From positions 1,612,001 through 1,676,000 of the forward strand of contig NZ_AP022609.1 of the NCBI RefSeq assembly GCF_010729485.1: 64,000 nt of DNA. Reading direction: 5' to 3'. The position numbers and the translations under genes were made by a program. This DNA comes from Mycolicibacter hiberniae (lineage in GTDB: Bacteria; Actinomycetota; Actinomycetes; Mycobacteriales; Mycobacteriaceae). Below the pieces are notes generated by a model. It saw only the letters and a program-made list of their open reading frames with translations. It did no database searches and was not told the origin of the DNA. Positions 29,031 through 37,424 of the stretch are shown here, one piece after another (position 1 is the first letter of the stretch; each line of letters opens with the position of its first letter).

Positions 29031-29871
29031 CGAAACCGGTCGCCGCGATCCCGCGGACGAAGGCCCGCTGGGCGACCGCGTAGATCACCACCAACGGCGC
29101 GAGCATCAGCATGGACGCAGCCATGAGTATCGGCCATTCGGCGACGTACTCGCCCTGCATCCATACCAACCCGAGGGTCAAGGTGGCGATGTCCTTGCGC
29201 TGAATCATCAGCAGCGGCCACAGGAAATCGTTCCAGACATTGATCCAGGTCAACACCGCCAGCACCATCACCGCGGGCCTGGCGTGCGGCAACAGAATCC
29301 GCCAATAGATGGTCCACGGCGAGCAGCCGTCCAAGATGGCGGCCTCTTCCATGTCGACGGGCAAGGTGGCGAAGAACTGGCGCATCAGGTAGGTGCCGAA
29401 GGCACTGCCGAACAGCCCGGGGATGATCATCGCCCACATGGTGTCGGTCCAGCCGAAAACCCGCATCAGGATGAACTGCGGAATCACCGTGACCGTCAAC
29501 GGCACCATCAGCGTCGCCAGATAGAGCACGAACAGGCTGTCGCGGCCGGTGAACGGAAGCCGGGCAAAGGCATAGCCGGCCAGGGAACAGAAGAACACCT
29601 GCCCGGCGGTGACGCAACCGGCGTAGAGCACGGTGTTGAACAGCATTCGCCAAAACGGCATGCGGGCGAACACCTCAAGGTAGTTCGACCACTGCGGATG
29701 GGCCGGAACCAGGATGGGCTGGCTGATCTCGGCCTGGCGCTTCAGGGAGCCCGACAGCGCCCACAGAATCGGGAACAGCGCGCAGGCGGTGACCGCCCCC
29801 AGCCCGGTATAGGCGCCGAGCAGCCCGGCGATGCGGTGCCGGCCCGGTGGCGCGGCGTGGCGGGGCGTCAC
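29020..29871 (-). CDS. Carbohydrate ABC transporter permease (MalG-like)
   Basis: Inner-membrane permease of 283 aa with six hydrophobic segments and the EAA loop EEAAILDGCSPWTIYWRILLPHARPA that docks on the ATPase. GTG at 29871 overlaps the stop of the other permease (GTGA). It corresponds to Rv2039c in order. The substrate is unknown; the family carries sugars or glycerophosphodiesters. Confidence 0.9.
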   Translation of the reverse strand: MTPRHAAPPGRHRIAGLLGAYTGLGAVTACALFPILWALSGSLKRQAEISQPILVPAHPQWSNYLEVFARMPFWRMLFNTVLYAGCVTAGQVFFCSLAGYAFARLPFTGRDSLFVLYLATLMVPLTVTVIPQFILMRVFGWTDTMWAMIIPGLFGSAFGTYLMRQFFATLPVDMEEAAILDGCSPWTIYWRILLPHARPAVMVLAVLTWINVWNDFLWPLLMIQRKDIATLTLGLVWMQGEYVAEWPILMAASMLMLAPLVVIYAVAQRAFVRGIAATGFGGR

Positions 29872-30752
29872 TGCTCCACCGCATTCCGGCGGGACAGCCG
29901 CAACTGGATGACGGTGAGCACCAGCAGGACGGCGAACATCGCCCAGGCCAGCGCGGATGCGTAGCCGAAGTTCAGGAAGGCGAAAGCCTGCTGGAACAAC
30001 ATGATGGCCAGCACGTAGGTACCGGTCTCCGGCCCCCCGCTGCTTCCGGTGAGCACGTAGACGAGGTCGAACGCCTGAAACGCGTTGATGACCGAGATCA
30101 CCACCACGAACCACACGGCGCCGCGGATCATCGGCACCGTGATCGACACGAACCGGCGCAGCTCCCCCGCCCCGTCGATGCGCGCCGCCTCATGCAGGGA
30201 TTCGGGCACGCCCTGCATGGCCGCCAGCAGGATCACCGTCGCAAACGGCACGCTCTTCCAGACGCTGACCACACACAACGACACCATCGCCCAGTGCGGC
30301 TCGGTGAGCCACGGCACCGGGGCGACGCCGAACCAGCCGAGCATGATGTTGAGCAGCCCGTTGTCGGTGTTGAACACGAACTGCCACACCACCGCGATCA
30401 CCACCGACGACACCGCCAGCGGGAGAAAGGCGATTGCCCGGAACAGGCCGATTCCCCGGATCTGGCGGTTCAGCAGTCCGGCCACCGCAAGGCTGATAAG
30501 CACCGTCGGGACCACGCTGCCGAGCGTGAACACCGTCGTGTTGCGCACCGCGATCGCGAACAACGGATCGCCGTCGAACAACTCGCGGTAGTTGGCGGCG
30601 CCGACGAACTGCGGCGGCGTGAACAGGTCCCAGTGCTGGAAGCTCATATAGAGCGAGAAGCCCAGCGGGAAGGCCATGAACACCGCGACGGCAAGCAGGT
30701 TCGGCGCGATGAACCAGCGTCCTGCGCGGGACCGGCTGGGGGTCGGGTTCAT
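29868..30752 (-). CDS. Carbohydrate ABC transporter permease (MalF-like)
   Basis: Permease of 294 aa with six membrane segments (first IAPNLLAVAVFMAFPLGFSLYMSF) and the EAA motif HEAARIDGAGELRRFVSITVPM. It forms the heterodimeric channel with the neighbouring permease. The ATG overlaps the stop of the binding-protein gene (ATGA), and its own stop overlaps the next start, so translation is coupled along the operon. Corresponds to Rv2040c. Confidence 0.9.
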   Translation of the reverse strand: MNPTPSRSRAGRWFIAPNLLAVAVFMAFPLGFSLYMSFQHWDLFTPPQFVGAANYRELFDGDPLFAIAVRNTTVFTLGSVVPTVLISLAVAGLLNRQIRGIGLFRAIAFLPLAVSSVVIAVVWQFVFNTDNGLLNIMLGWFGVAPVPWLTEPHWAMVSLCVVSVWKSVPFATVILLAAMQGVPESLHEAARIDGAGELRRFVSITVPMIRGAVWFVVVISVINAFQAFDLVYVLTGSSGGPETGTYVLAIMLFQQAFAFLNFGYASALAWAMFAVLLVLTVIQLRLSRRNAVEQ

Positions 30753-32104
30753 GGCGCGGCCAATACTTCGTCGATCTGCGGGGTCAGGCCGTGCTTGAGA
30801 CTCGACGCGGGCCGTGAGCCGCGCAGGACCGGACCGATGGCCCGGTCCATCAGGGCGTGGACTTTCTGCCAGTCCGGGGTGATCGGCAACCCCTCGGAAT
30901 GCTCCGGCCCGCCGGTCAGCACCGCAAGGTTGGAGATCCCGGTGTGGGCGGCGGTGAAGCCCGGTGAGGCGATCGCCGAACGCAGCACCGGCACGAACAG
31001 GCCGGATTCGGCGATCAGCGACTGGCCCACCGGCCCGGTGGCGAACTTGAGGAATTCCCAGGCCTGTTCGCGGCGGCGACTGCCGGCGGCAATGGCCAGA
31101 CCGGTGCTGCCGATGGCGGATCGAGCCGCCCTGCCCTTGGCTGCGGCGCCGGGCCCGGTCGGTAGCACCGCCACATCGAATTCCAGCTCCTCGGCATGGA
31201 CGAACGTCTGGTAGCGCCAATGGCCGCCGAGTGCCATCGCGGCTTTGCCGGCGGTGAACAGGCCCATCGTGGAGATCGACTGGGTGTCTGCGGCGGCCGG
31301 CGCCACCCGATGCACGTTGGCCAGGTCGGCGTAGAACTGGATGCCGGCCAGAAAGTCGTCGTCGTCGAAGTTGAGGTGGGTCGGGTTGACCCGCGGTACC
31401 GCCCACGGTGTGCCGTTGTTCATGCCGAACAGGGCCGCGCTATAGGGCGCAGACCAGGTGTCGACGAAGCCCCACTGGGTAACCCGTCCGTTTCCGGAAC
31501 GGCGGGTCAGTGCGGTTGCGGTAGCGAGGAATTCGTCGAAGCTCCAGGGCTGGTCCCAGCGGCCCGGCGGCGGTGGCACACCGGCTTCGGCGAAGATCCT
31601 GGTGTTGTAGAACAAGAACGCGCCCGACCACTGCTCCGGAAACGCGTACTGGCCGCCCTTGAAGCCGAACGTCTCATACAGCGCCGGGTGACTGTCGGCG
31701 TGCAACGCCGCCGCGAACCGCCGATCCCGCTCCAGCAGGCCGTTGAGGTCCAACAGCACCCCGCGGTCGGCAAGCCCGGCGAAGTTGAACTCCCACGCCA
31801 TCAGCACATCCGGGCACCTGCCGCCGGCGCAGAACGTCGAGATCTGCTGCGTCGGATCGCCGCCGGCCAATATCGTGCGGACCCGAACCTCGGGGTGCTC
31901 GCGTTCGAAGGCGGCCACGATGCGCATCCGGGCGTCGGCCTCTTCGGGGTTGGCCGCGAAATAGAACGTCAGAGCGTCGTCGCTGGTGCCGCAGGCCGGC
32001 GTCCACGGAACCAGCGCGGCCGCACCGAGCGCCCCCGCGCCCCGGAGCACGGTGCGCCGAGGCAGGACTCGCCCGCCCGAAGGTGTCGCCGGCGCCGCCG
32101 TCAC
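30749..32104 (-). CDS. Sugar-binding lipoprotein of the ABC transporter
   Basis: Extracellular solute-binding protein family 1, 451 aa. The N-terminus has a twin-arginine-type signal (PRRTVLRGAGALGAAALVP) ending at a lipobox-like PAC, so it is probably a Tat-exported lipoprotein. The mature part shows the family pattern (TFYFAANPEEADARM, VLMAWEFNFAGLADRGVLLDL, FYNTRIFAEAGV, GKAAMALGGHWRY). GTG at 32104 overlaps the stop of the YhgE gene by 4 nt. Corresponds to Rv2041c. The ligand is unknown. Confidence 0.9.
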   Translation of the reverse strand: MTAAPATPSGGRVLPRRTVLRGAGALGAAALVPWTPACGTSDDALTFYFAANPEEADARMRIVAAFEREHPEVRVRTILAGGDPTQQISTFCAGGRCPDVLMAWEFNFAGLADRGVLLDLNGLLERDRRFAAALHADSHPALYETFGFKGGQYAFPEQWSGAFLFYNTRIFAEAGVPPPPGRWDQPWSFDEFLATATALTRRSGNGRVTQWGFVDTWSAPYSAALFGMNNGTPWAVPRVNPTHLNFDDDDFLAGIQFYADLANVHRVAPAAADTQSISTMGLFTAGKAAMALGGHWRYQTFVHAEELEFDVAVLPTGPGAAAKGRAARSAIGSTGLAIAAGSRRREQAWEFLKFATGPVGQSLIAESGLFVPVLRSAIASPGFTAAHTGISNLAVLTGGPEHSEGLPITPDWQKVHALMDRAIGPVLRGSRPASSLKHGLTPQIDEVLAAP

Positions 32105-34014
32105 ACTTCGATCGGGGGGTAGAGGCGTTCGAGGGTGTACTGGCGGTCGCGTCGGGCAGCCCAGGAGCTGGCGAGCAGGGAGGTGACCAGGATGCCGGCC
32201 AGCACGGCCACCGACATCCACAACCGCTCGTCGACGCCGCCGACGGTCAGCTGGCGCAGCCCGTTGACCGCATACGTCATCGGGTCGTAGGGGTGCAGGA
32301 TCTGGAAGGGCTTCGCGGTGGTCTCCACGGGATACACCCCGCCGGACGACACCAGCTGAAACATCAGGAAGGCCAACGTGAAGACCCGGCCGACGGCCAC
32401 CCCCAGCAGCGCGTTGAACGCCTGGATCATGGCCAAAAACGCTGCGGCGATCAACGCCAGAAAGGCCACCATGCCGGCAGCGTGCCGGGCTTGCAACCCC
32501 ACCCCGAAGTGGACAACGGTATACATCAGCAGCACTTGGCACAGGCCCAGCAGCAGGGCCGGCCAGTACGAGGCGAGTACCACCCGCAACGCACCGAGAC
32601 CGCTGACGATGGCGCGGGTCTGCAACGGAGTCAACAGCATCCAGACGATGAGTGCGCCGATGAACAGCGCCAGCGGCAGAAAGAACGGGGCGAATCCGGT
32701 GCCGAAGGTGGCGGCGTGATGGGTGAAGTCCATATCCACCCCCACCGGACTGGCCAGGATCTGCGCCACCTGCACGCGTTGCTGGTCGGTGATCGTCGAG
32801 GCCCGCTGATCGGCCTCGCCCAGTCCCGCGGCCAGCTGCGCGGCACCGTCCTTGAGCTGATTGCTGCCGTCGGTCAGCTGGACCAGCCCGTCGCTGAGCT
32901 GATTCGCACCGGCTTGCAGCGCGGTCGCCCCGTCGCGCAGCGCGACCAGGTCGGCTTGCAGGCCGCCGTCGAGGGCATGCGTCATGAACGTGCGCAGGCC
33001 GCTGCCGGGGTCGGCGAGGTCGTTCTCCAGCTGTTGGGTGTTGGCGCGCAGGTGCGCCAGGCCCTCGTCGGTGGCCGGGTCGATGCCCGCGACGTCCAGG
33101 AGCCGCTGGGCGCCGGCAAGGGTGCCCGCCAGTGCCTGGACCGCGGGGTCGGGGTTGGCGCGCAGGCTGTCGACCACCTGGTCGACGACGCCGGCGGCCT
33201 GCTGGTAGTTGACGTTGAGCGAAGCGATCCGGTCGGTCAGCGTCGAGAGGTCGGCACCGAGGCCGGCGGCGGCCGCGCCGGCGGCATTGGGGTCGAACCC
33301 CTTGGCGGCCAGGTCTTCGGTGAGCTTGAGCAACGGGTCGGTGGCCTGGTGCACGCCCGTCGCCAGCTGGCGGACTCCGTCGGCGAGCGCGGCTGAACCG
33401 TCCCGCGCCGTGCCCAGATTGGCGGCCAGAGCGCTTGAGCCCTCAGCGAGTTGGCCCGCGCCGTCGGCAGCCCGGCGGACCTCGTCGGTCACCTGGGTCA
33501 GGGCGGTGCCGATCACCTGCTGGCCGACTTTGGCGCTCACTTCGTTGAGGACCTCACGGGCGGCGTTCTGTCCCATGACCGAGGCCAGATAGTTGTTCGC
33601 GTCGTTGAACCGGAACTGGATCTGCGCCTTCTGCGGATGCGGTCCCGCCGGGGACACCACGGCGGCGCTGAAATCGGCCGGCAGGGTGATCGAGAAATAG
33701 TAGGTGCCGTCGGACACCCCCTTGACGGCCTCGCTCTGCGAAACCTGGTGCAGGTCCAGCTGGCCGGAGTCGACCAGGGCGCGAGTCACCTCGTCCCCGG
33801 CGTGCACCGGCTGGTCGGAGACCTGCGCACCGGTGTCTTCGTTGACCAGGGCAACCGGGATCTTGTCGATGGCGGCGAACGGATTCCAGAACGCCCACAG
33901 ATACATCGCCCCGTACAGCAGGGGCAGCACGATGATGATGATCAGCGCCAGCCGCGGCATGGTGCCCCGCGAATAGCGTTTGAGGTCGGTTCCCAGCGAC
34001 ATTCCGGCGAGCAT
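32101..34014 (-). CDS. YhgE/Pip-type membrane protein (ABC-2 fold)
   Basis: Membrane protein of 637 aa. One N-terminal helix (LALIIIIVLPLLYGAMYLWAF) is followed by a large external domain with repeated DGxxQLxxG heptad-like helices (about residues 190-430), then five or six C-terminal helices of ABC-2 type. This is the YhgE/Pip layout (phage-infection protein; also EsaA-like). Its start is 2 nt after the stop of the partner ATPase-like gene. It probably moves or anchors an envelope component; substrate unknown. Confidence 0.87.
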   Translation of the reverse strand: MLAGMSLGTDLKRYSRGTMPRLALIIIIVLPLLYGAMYLWAFWNPFAAIDKIPVALVNEDTGAQVSDQPVHAGDEVTRALVDSGQLDLHQVSQSEAVKGVSDGTYYFSITLPADFSAAVVSPAGPHPQKAQIQFRFNDANNYLASVMGQNAAREVLNEVSAKVGQQVIGTALTQVTDEVRRAADGAGQLAEGSSALAANLGTARDGSAALADGVRQLATGVHQATDPLLKLTEDLAAKGFDPNAAGAAAAGLGADLSTLTDRIASLNVNYQQAAGVVDQVVDSLRANPDPAVQALAGTLAGAQRLLDVAGIDPATDEGLAHLRANTQQLENDLADPGSGLRTFMTHALDGGLQADLVALRDGATALQAGANQLSDGLVQLTDGSNQLKDGAAQLAAGLGEADQRASTITDQQRVQVAQILASPVGVDMDFTHHAATFGTGFAPFFLPLALFIGALIVWMLLTPLQTRAIVSGLGALRVVLASYWPALLLGLCQVLLMYTVVHFGVGLQARHAAGMVAFLALIAAAFLAMIQAFNALLGVAVGRVFTLAFLMFQLVSSGGVYPVETTAKPFQILHPYDPMTYAVNGLRQLTVGGVDERLWMSVAVLAGILVTSLLASSWAARRDRQYTLERLYPPIEV

Positions 34015-34016
34015 GC

Positions 34017-34757
34017 TCAGTGGTTCCCCTTCTCGTGTCGGCCCTGGGTGAGCTCGGCGCTTTCGAGGGCATCGACGGCGATCTGCGTGGTGACGCCGGA
34101 TCCCTCGCCGAGCGCGTTTGCCGAGGCGGTGATCACCGTCTGCTGCCCGCCCAGGACCACCAACCGCTGGACCAGGGTGGCGCGGTCACGGTCGTTGGTG
34201 ACTTCGTCGATGCTGCCGACCACCAGCAGCGGTGGGCGCTTGGTGTTGGCCAGCGCGATACGCAGCAGCAGGCCGGTCAGCTCGTCGAGGTGCTCGACGT
34301 AGTCGTGCAGTCGCGGCATCGGCACATCGCCGAAGACCGGGGCGCAGATCGCGTCACGCTCGGCGTCACCGGCCCGGCGCACCAGGCGGTACCACGGTGC
34401 GTCCCAGCGGATCTTCTCGGTGATCAGGTCCCCGACTCTCACCGACTCGAAAATCTCATCGAGCTCGGCTATCCCGGCCAGCGCGGCCAGATCGAAGATG
34501 GCGCGGGCTTTGCTCTGGCCGAACACAGTGAGCGTGCCCGCGGAGGGCTTCATCCGGCCGGCGAGGTTCATCAGCAGCGCGGTGCGCCCGGACCCGGGCG
34601 CACCGATCAGCAGGCTCACGCCGCCGGCCGGGATGTCGAGGTCCAGGGGCCCGAACACCCGCCCCCACGGCCCGGTCATCGTGATGCCGCGTGCCGTCAC
34701 CGCCGGAGGTTGCGCTTCGGCCGTCGTCTCCTCGGCCGCAGCGGTCTGATCTGTCAC
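34017..34757 (-). CDS. Degenerate ABC-type ATPase partner of the YhgE protein
   Basis: ATP-binding-cassette-like protein of 246 aa. Walker A is intact (IGAPGSGRTALLMNLAGR, about residues 51-68) and a Walker B-like PPLLVVGSIDEV is seen (about 188). Where LSGGQ should be there is instead HLDELTGLLLRIALAN. The signature motif therefore departs strongly from the consensus, and ATP hydrolysis by the usual paired-site mechanism is doubtful. Position directly before the YhgE gene suggests the two form one complex. Confidence 0.8.
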   Translation of the reverse strand: MTDQTAAAEETTAEAQPPAVTARGITMTGPWGRVFGPLDLDIPAGGVSLLIGAPGSGRTALLMNLAGRMKPSAGTLTVFGQSKARAIFDLAALAGIAELDEIFESVRVGDLITEKIRWDAPWYRLVRRAGDAERDAICAPVFGDVPMPRLHDYVEHLDELTGLLLRIALANTKRPPLLVVGSIDEVTNDRDRATLVQRLVVLGGQQTVITASANALGEGSGVTTQIAVDALESAELTQGRHEKGNH

Positions 34758-34794
34758 GGGCTGTCCCCCTCACACATCGGTTTCGCGTGACCCA

Positions 34795-35733
34795 TCAAAG
34801 CAGAACCCGGCCGCGGCGAGCGGCTGTCGCGTGTTCTGGCAGCAGATCAGCCCGCGGCAGGTGCAGCGTCGCGGTGCGCAGCCGCTGCGGATCGCCGGTG
34901 ATGTCGATGGTGTGAATACGGCCAGCCTCGCCGATTCCGATGCGCAGCAGGGCATACAGGCGACCGCCGGGGGCGATCGCGATGCCCGGTGCGCCGTCGA
35001 CGATCAGCACCGCGCCCAGCTCTGCGCGGCCGGTGAAGCTTCGGGTCTCTTGGGCGACGTCGGCGGCGCCGCGCATCTGCGTGGGCACCCCGGCGGCCAC
35101 CAGCACCGGATCAACCCGCCGCACGACATCGGGCGCCAGCATCGCCAGCAGGGCCGGGATGTCGCCGTCGCGAGAGGCGGCCAGGAACGCGCTCACCACC
35201 CGCAGGTGTTCGGCGCGGCGTCGCGGCGGCTCACCCGAGGCGTCGCGCAGGCGGGCCCGGGCCCTGCTGGCCAGCTTCTTGGCGGCGTCCGGGGAGCGGT
35301 CCAGCACGTCACCGATGTGTTCGAACGGCACGTCGAACACGTCGTGGAGCACGAAGGCCACCCGCTGAGCCGGCGACAACCGGTCCAGCACCACCAGCAG
35401 GGCGCGGCTGACCGCCTCGCCGCGCAACACCTCCTCGTCGGCGGCGGGCACGGCAAATGCCGCGCTGCCGTTCAGCTCGGATGAGTCCGGCAGGGGCTGC
35501 TCGCTGCGGCGTGAGCGGGCGCGCAACGTATCGACGGCGACGCGGGCCGTGATGGTGGTGAGCCACGCGGACAGATTGTCCACCGCCGCAAAGTCGGCAC
35601 GGCTGGCCTTGAGCCAGGCCGCCTGGACGGCGTCCTCGGCGTCGGCGGCCGAGCCGAGCACATGAAACGCCACCGAGTGCAGGCGGTGGCGGTTGTCGTC
35701 GAACCGTCGGGCCAAACCGTCGGTGTTGCCCAT
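34795..35733 (-). CDS. ECF41-type sigma factor with C-terminal SnoaL-like domain (SigJ-like)
   Basis: Sigma factor of 312 aa. Region 2 includes AEDAVQAAWLKASRA and LSAWLTTITARVAVDTLRARSRR; region 4 includes LSPAQRVAFVLHDVFDVPFEHIGDVLDRS. A C-terminal domain of about 120 residues has the NTF2/SnoaL fold that in ECF41 factors replaces a separate anti-sigma and tunes activity. The gene is divergent from a DoxX-like gene, the usual ECF41 type of target, and 37 nt upstream of the ABC/YhgE run, which it may share a transcript with. Confidence 0.87.
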   Translation of the reverse strand: MGNTDGLARRFDDNRHRLHSVAFHVLGSAADAEDAVQAAWLKASRADFAAVDNLSAWLTTITARVAVDTLRARSRRSEQPLPDSSELNGSAAFAVPAADEEVLRGEAVSRALLVVLDRLSPAQRVAFVLHDVFDVPFEHIGDVLDRSPDAAKKLASRARARLRDASGEPPRRRAEHLRVVSAFLAASRDGDIPALLAMLAPDVVRRVDPVLVAAGVPTQMRGAADVAQETRSFTGRAELGAVLIVDGAPGIAIAPGGRLYALLRIGIGEAGRIHTIDITGDPQRLRTATLHLPRADLLPEHATAARRGRVLL

Positions 35734-35757
35734 AGGTCACCTTTCCCTTCCGGGAGT

Positions 35758-35790
35758 CGTCACAGGGATAGAGCCACACCCATCGACGAC
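35758..35790 (+). promoter_or_regulatory. Possible ECF41-type promoter before the DoxX gene
   Basis: CGTCACA (35758-35764) resembles the TGTCACA -35 element reported for ECF41 promoters. Candidate CGAC -10 elements lie at 35784 and 35787, but the spacing (19-22 nt) is longer than described and the -10 is not exact, so the call is weak. Confidence 0.25.
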
Positions 35791-35805
35791 AGAAAGAGCA
35801 ACATC

Positions 35806-36159
35806 ATGAGCGTACCGATTGTGAGCCTGGTGACGGTGGTGGTCACCGCGGCCGTCACCATTGCCGTCGCCGTGGCGGACTTCGTTCCCGCGCAATTCGT
35901 CCTGGCCAATTCGGCCGAGATCGGCGTACCGAGGTCGTGGATTCCGGTATTGGGCGGGCTGAAACTGGCCGGGGGGCTCGGACTGCTCATCGGTGTGGCC
36001 GGCGTTCCGCTGGTCGGTGTCGCCGCTGCGGTTGGGCTGGTGGCCTTCTTCATCGGGGCCGTCGCGACCCACGTCCGGACCGGGGTGCTGCACAACATCG
36101 GCTTTCCGGCGGCGTATCTGCTGGCGTCGGCGGCCTCGCTGGTGGTACTGCTGGCGTGA
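35806..36159 (+). CDS. DoxX-like membrane protein
   Basis: Membrane protein of 117 aa with four hydrophobic helices. DoxX-like features include FVPAQFVLANSAEIGVP and WIPVLGGLKLAGGLGLLIGV. DoxX proteins are linked to quinone and thiol redox homeostasis. The ATG at 35806 follows an AAAGAG purine run; a longer upstream frame overlaps the sigma gene on the other strand and is not credible. It is divergent from the ECF41-like gene, its probable regulator. Confidence 0.82.
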   Translation: MSVPIVSLVTVVVTAAVTIAVAVADFVPAQFVLANSAEIGVPRSWIPVLGGLKLAGGLGLLIGVAGVPLVGVAAAVGLVAFFIGAVATHVRTGVLHNIGFPAAYLLASAASLVVLLA

Positions 36160-36160
36160 G

Positions 36161-36592
36161 TCAGCCCAACTCGGTGACGCCGGCCGAACCGGCCCGCCGT
36201 GGCAGTTCGACGACGACGTCGGTGGCCTTGACCGAGGCCACCACCAGGCTGCCCGGTTCCAGCTGCAGTTCGTCGGCGGCTTCCCTGCTGACCAGCGAGA
36301 CCAACCGGAACGGTCCGGCCTGGACCTCGACCTGCGCCATCACCGTGTCGCGGGTGACCTTGGTGACCAGCCCGGCCATCCGGTTGCGCGCCGACTGGCC
36401 CACCACCGGACTGCGTGACACCGCTTCGGCCGAGGCGCGCTCCTGGGCGAACCGGGCCAGCTCCGCCCCGTCGACCGTGCGGGGCCCGCTGCCTGCCGTC
36501 AACGGCAGGCGGCCGGAGTCCACCCACCGGCGGACGGTGTCGTCGCTGACCCCGAGCAGCTCCGCGACTTCGGCGATACGAAAGCTCGGCAC
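36161..36592 (-). CDS. Helix-turn-helix plus TOBE (molybdate/pterin-binding) protein
   Basis: Protein of 143 aa: an excisionase/MerR-like winged helix at the N-terminus (FRIAEVAELLGVSDDTVRRWVDSGRLPL) joined to a C-terminal Mop/TOBE domain (SARNRMAGLVTKVTRDTVMAQVEVQAG, VVASVKATDVVVEL). This combination is typical of small molybdate-responsive regulators or Mo storage proteins. It converges with the DoxX-like gene with only 1 nt between the stops. Confidence 0.82.
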   Translation of the reverse strand: MPSFRIAEVAELLGVSDDTVRRWVDSGRLPLTAGSGPRTVDGAELARFAQERASAEAVSRSPVVGQSARNRMAGLVTKVTRDTVMAQVEVQAGPFRLVSLVSREAADELQLEPGSLVVASVKATDVVVELPRRAGSAGVTELG

Positions 36593-36623
36593 GTACCGAG
36601 TTTATCGCCGCTGCCAGGGCAGC

Positions 36624-37424
36624 TCAGGATGCTGCGAAACAGCGGACCGCTCTGATGGGCCCGGCCCGGCCCGCCACGTCGAAGAAGAGCACGGCGCGAC
36701 GCTGCGCAGAGCTGGTCGACACCGCGACCGTGCCACCGGCGGCCACCATCTTGACCGGGCGCGCGCCGGCTTGCAGCGCCCCGATCTCGGTGAGCTCGAC
36801 CGCGGCGTCATCACCGCACGTGACGGCGGCGGCAGGCGCCAGCAGGCCACTGGCGGTGGCGACGTCGCCGCGGCTGAGCGCGTCGAGGAACGTCCGCACC
36901 GTGTCCTTGCTCGCGCCGGCCGGCCGGCGGAACCCGGCGGCGAAACCGGCCGCGCCGGACAGTCCCTGATTGCGCAGCAACGCTCTGGCCAGCCCGACGC
37001 CGGCGGGCACCGCCGCGGCACCTGCGCCGAGAAACTGACGCACCATGGCCGGAAGCTCCCAGAAGGCCTGCAGGCGCACCAACTTCCATTGCCCGGAGGA
37101 CTCGTTCAGGTCATAGCGCAGGATCGCCGGAATGTGCATGGTGACCGCGTCTCCCATCGCGACCTCCAGCTGCAGGTCCCGGATGACGGTACTCGCGTGC
37201 ACGATGTCGAGGTCACGGTGAAACGTGATGTCGCGCGGTCCGATGAAGGTGTCGTAGAACCGCCCGATCTGCTCGGCGCCGATATGCGGGCGCGCACCCA
37301 CCGGATCTTCCACCCGGCCGTCGGCGCTGAACAGCCCGGTCCAGCCGGCCCGATCGTGCGCGGCGGCCGCAGCCGGAGACTGTTCGACCGCCGCCAGCAG
37401 CTCCGCGGCCGTGGCGCCGGTCAT
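36624..37424 (-). CDS. Two-domain NTF2-like protein (Rv2042c-like)
   Basis: Protein of 266 aa with an N-terminal SnoaL/ketosteroid-isomerase-like domain (AAHDRAGWTGLFSADGRVEDPVGARPHIG, then IGRFYDTFIGPRDITFH) and a second similar domain near the C-terminus (DTVRTFLDALSRGDVATA). Its ATG shares one base with the pncA stop (TGATG), so it is co-translated with pncA, in the same order as Rv2042c in M. tuberculosis. Function is unknown. Confidence 0.82.
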   Translation of the reverse strand: MTGATAAELLAAVEQSPAAAAAHDRAGWTGLFSADGRVEDPVGARPHIGAEQIGRFYDTFIGPRDITFHRDLDIVHASTVIRDLQLEVAMGDAVTMHIPAILRYDLNESSGQWKLVRLQAFWELPAMVRQFLGAGAAAVPAGVGLARALLRNQGLSGAAGFAAGFRRPAGASKDTVRTFLDALSRGDVATASGLLAPAAAVTCGDDAAVELTEIGALQAGARPVKMVAAGGTVAVSTSSAQRRAVLFFDVAGRAGPIRAVRCFAAS

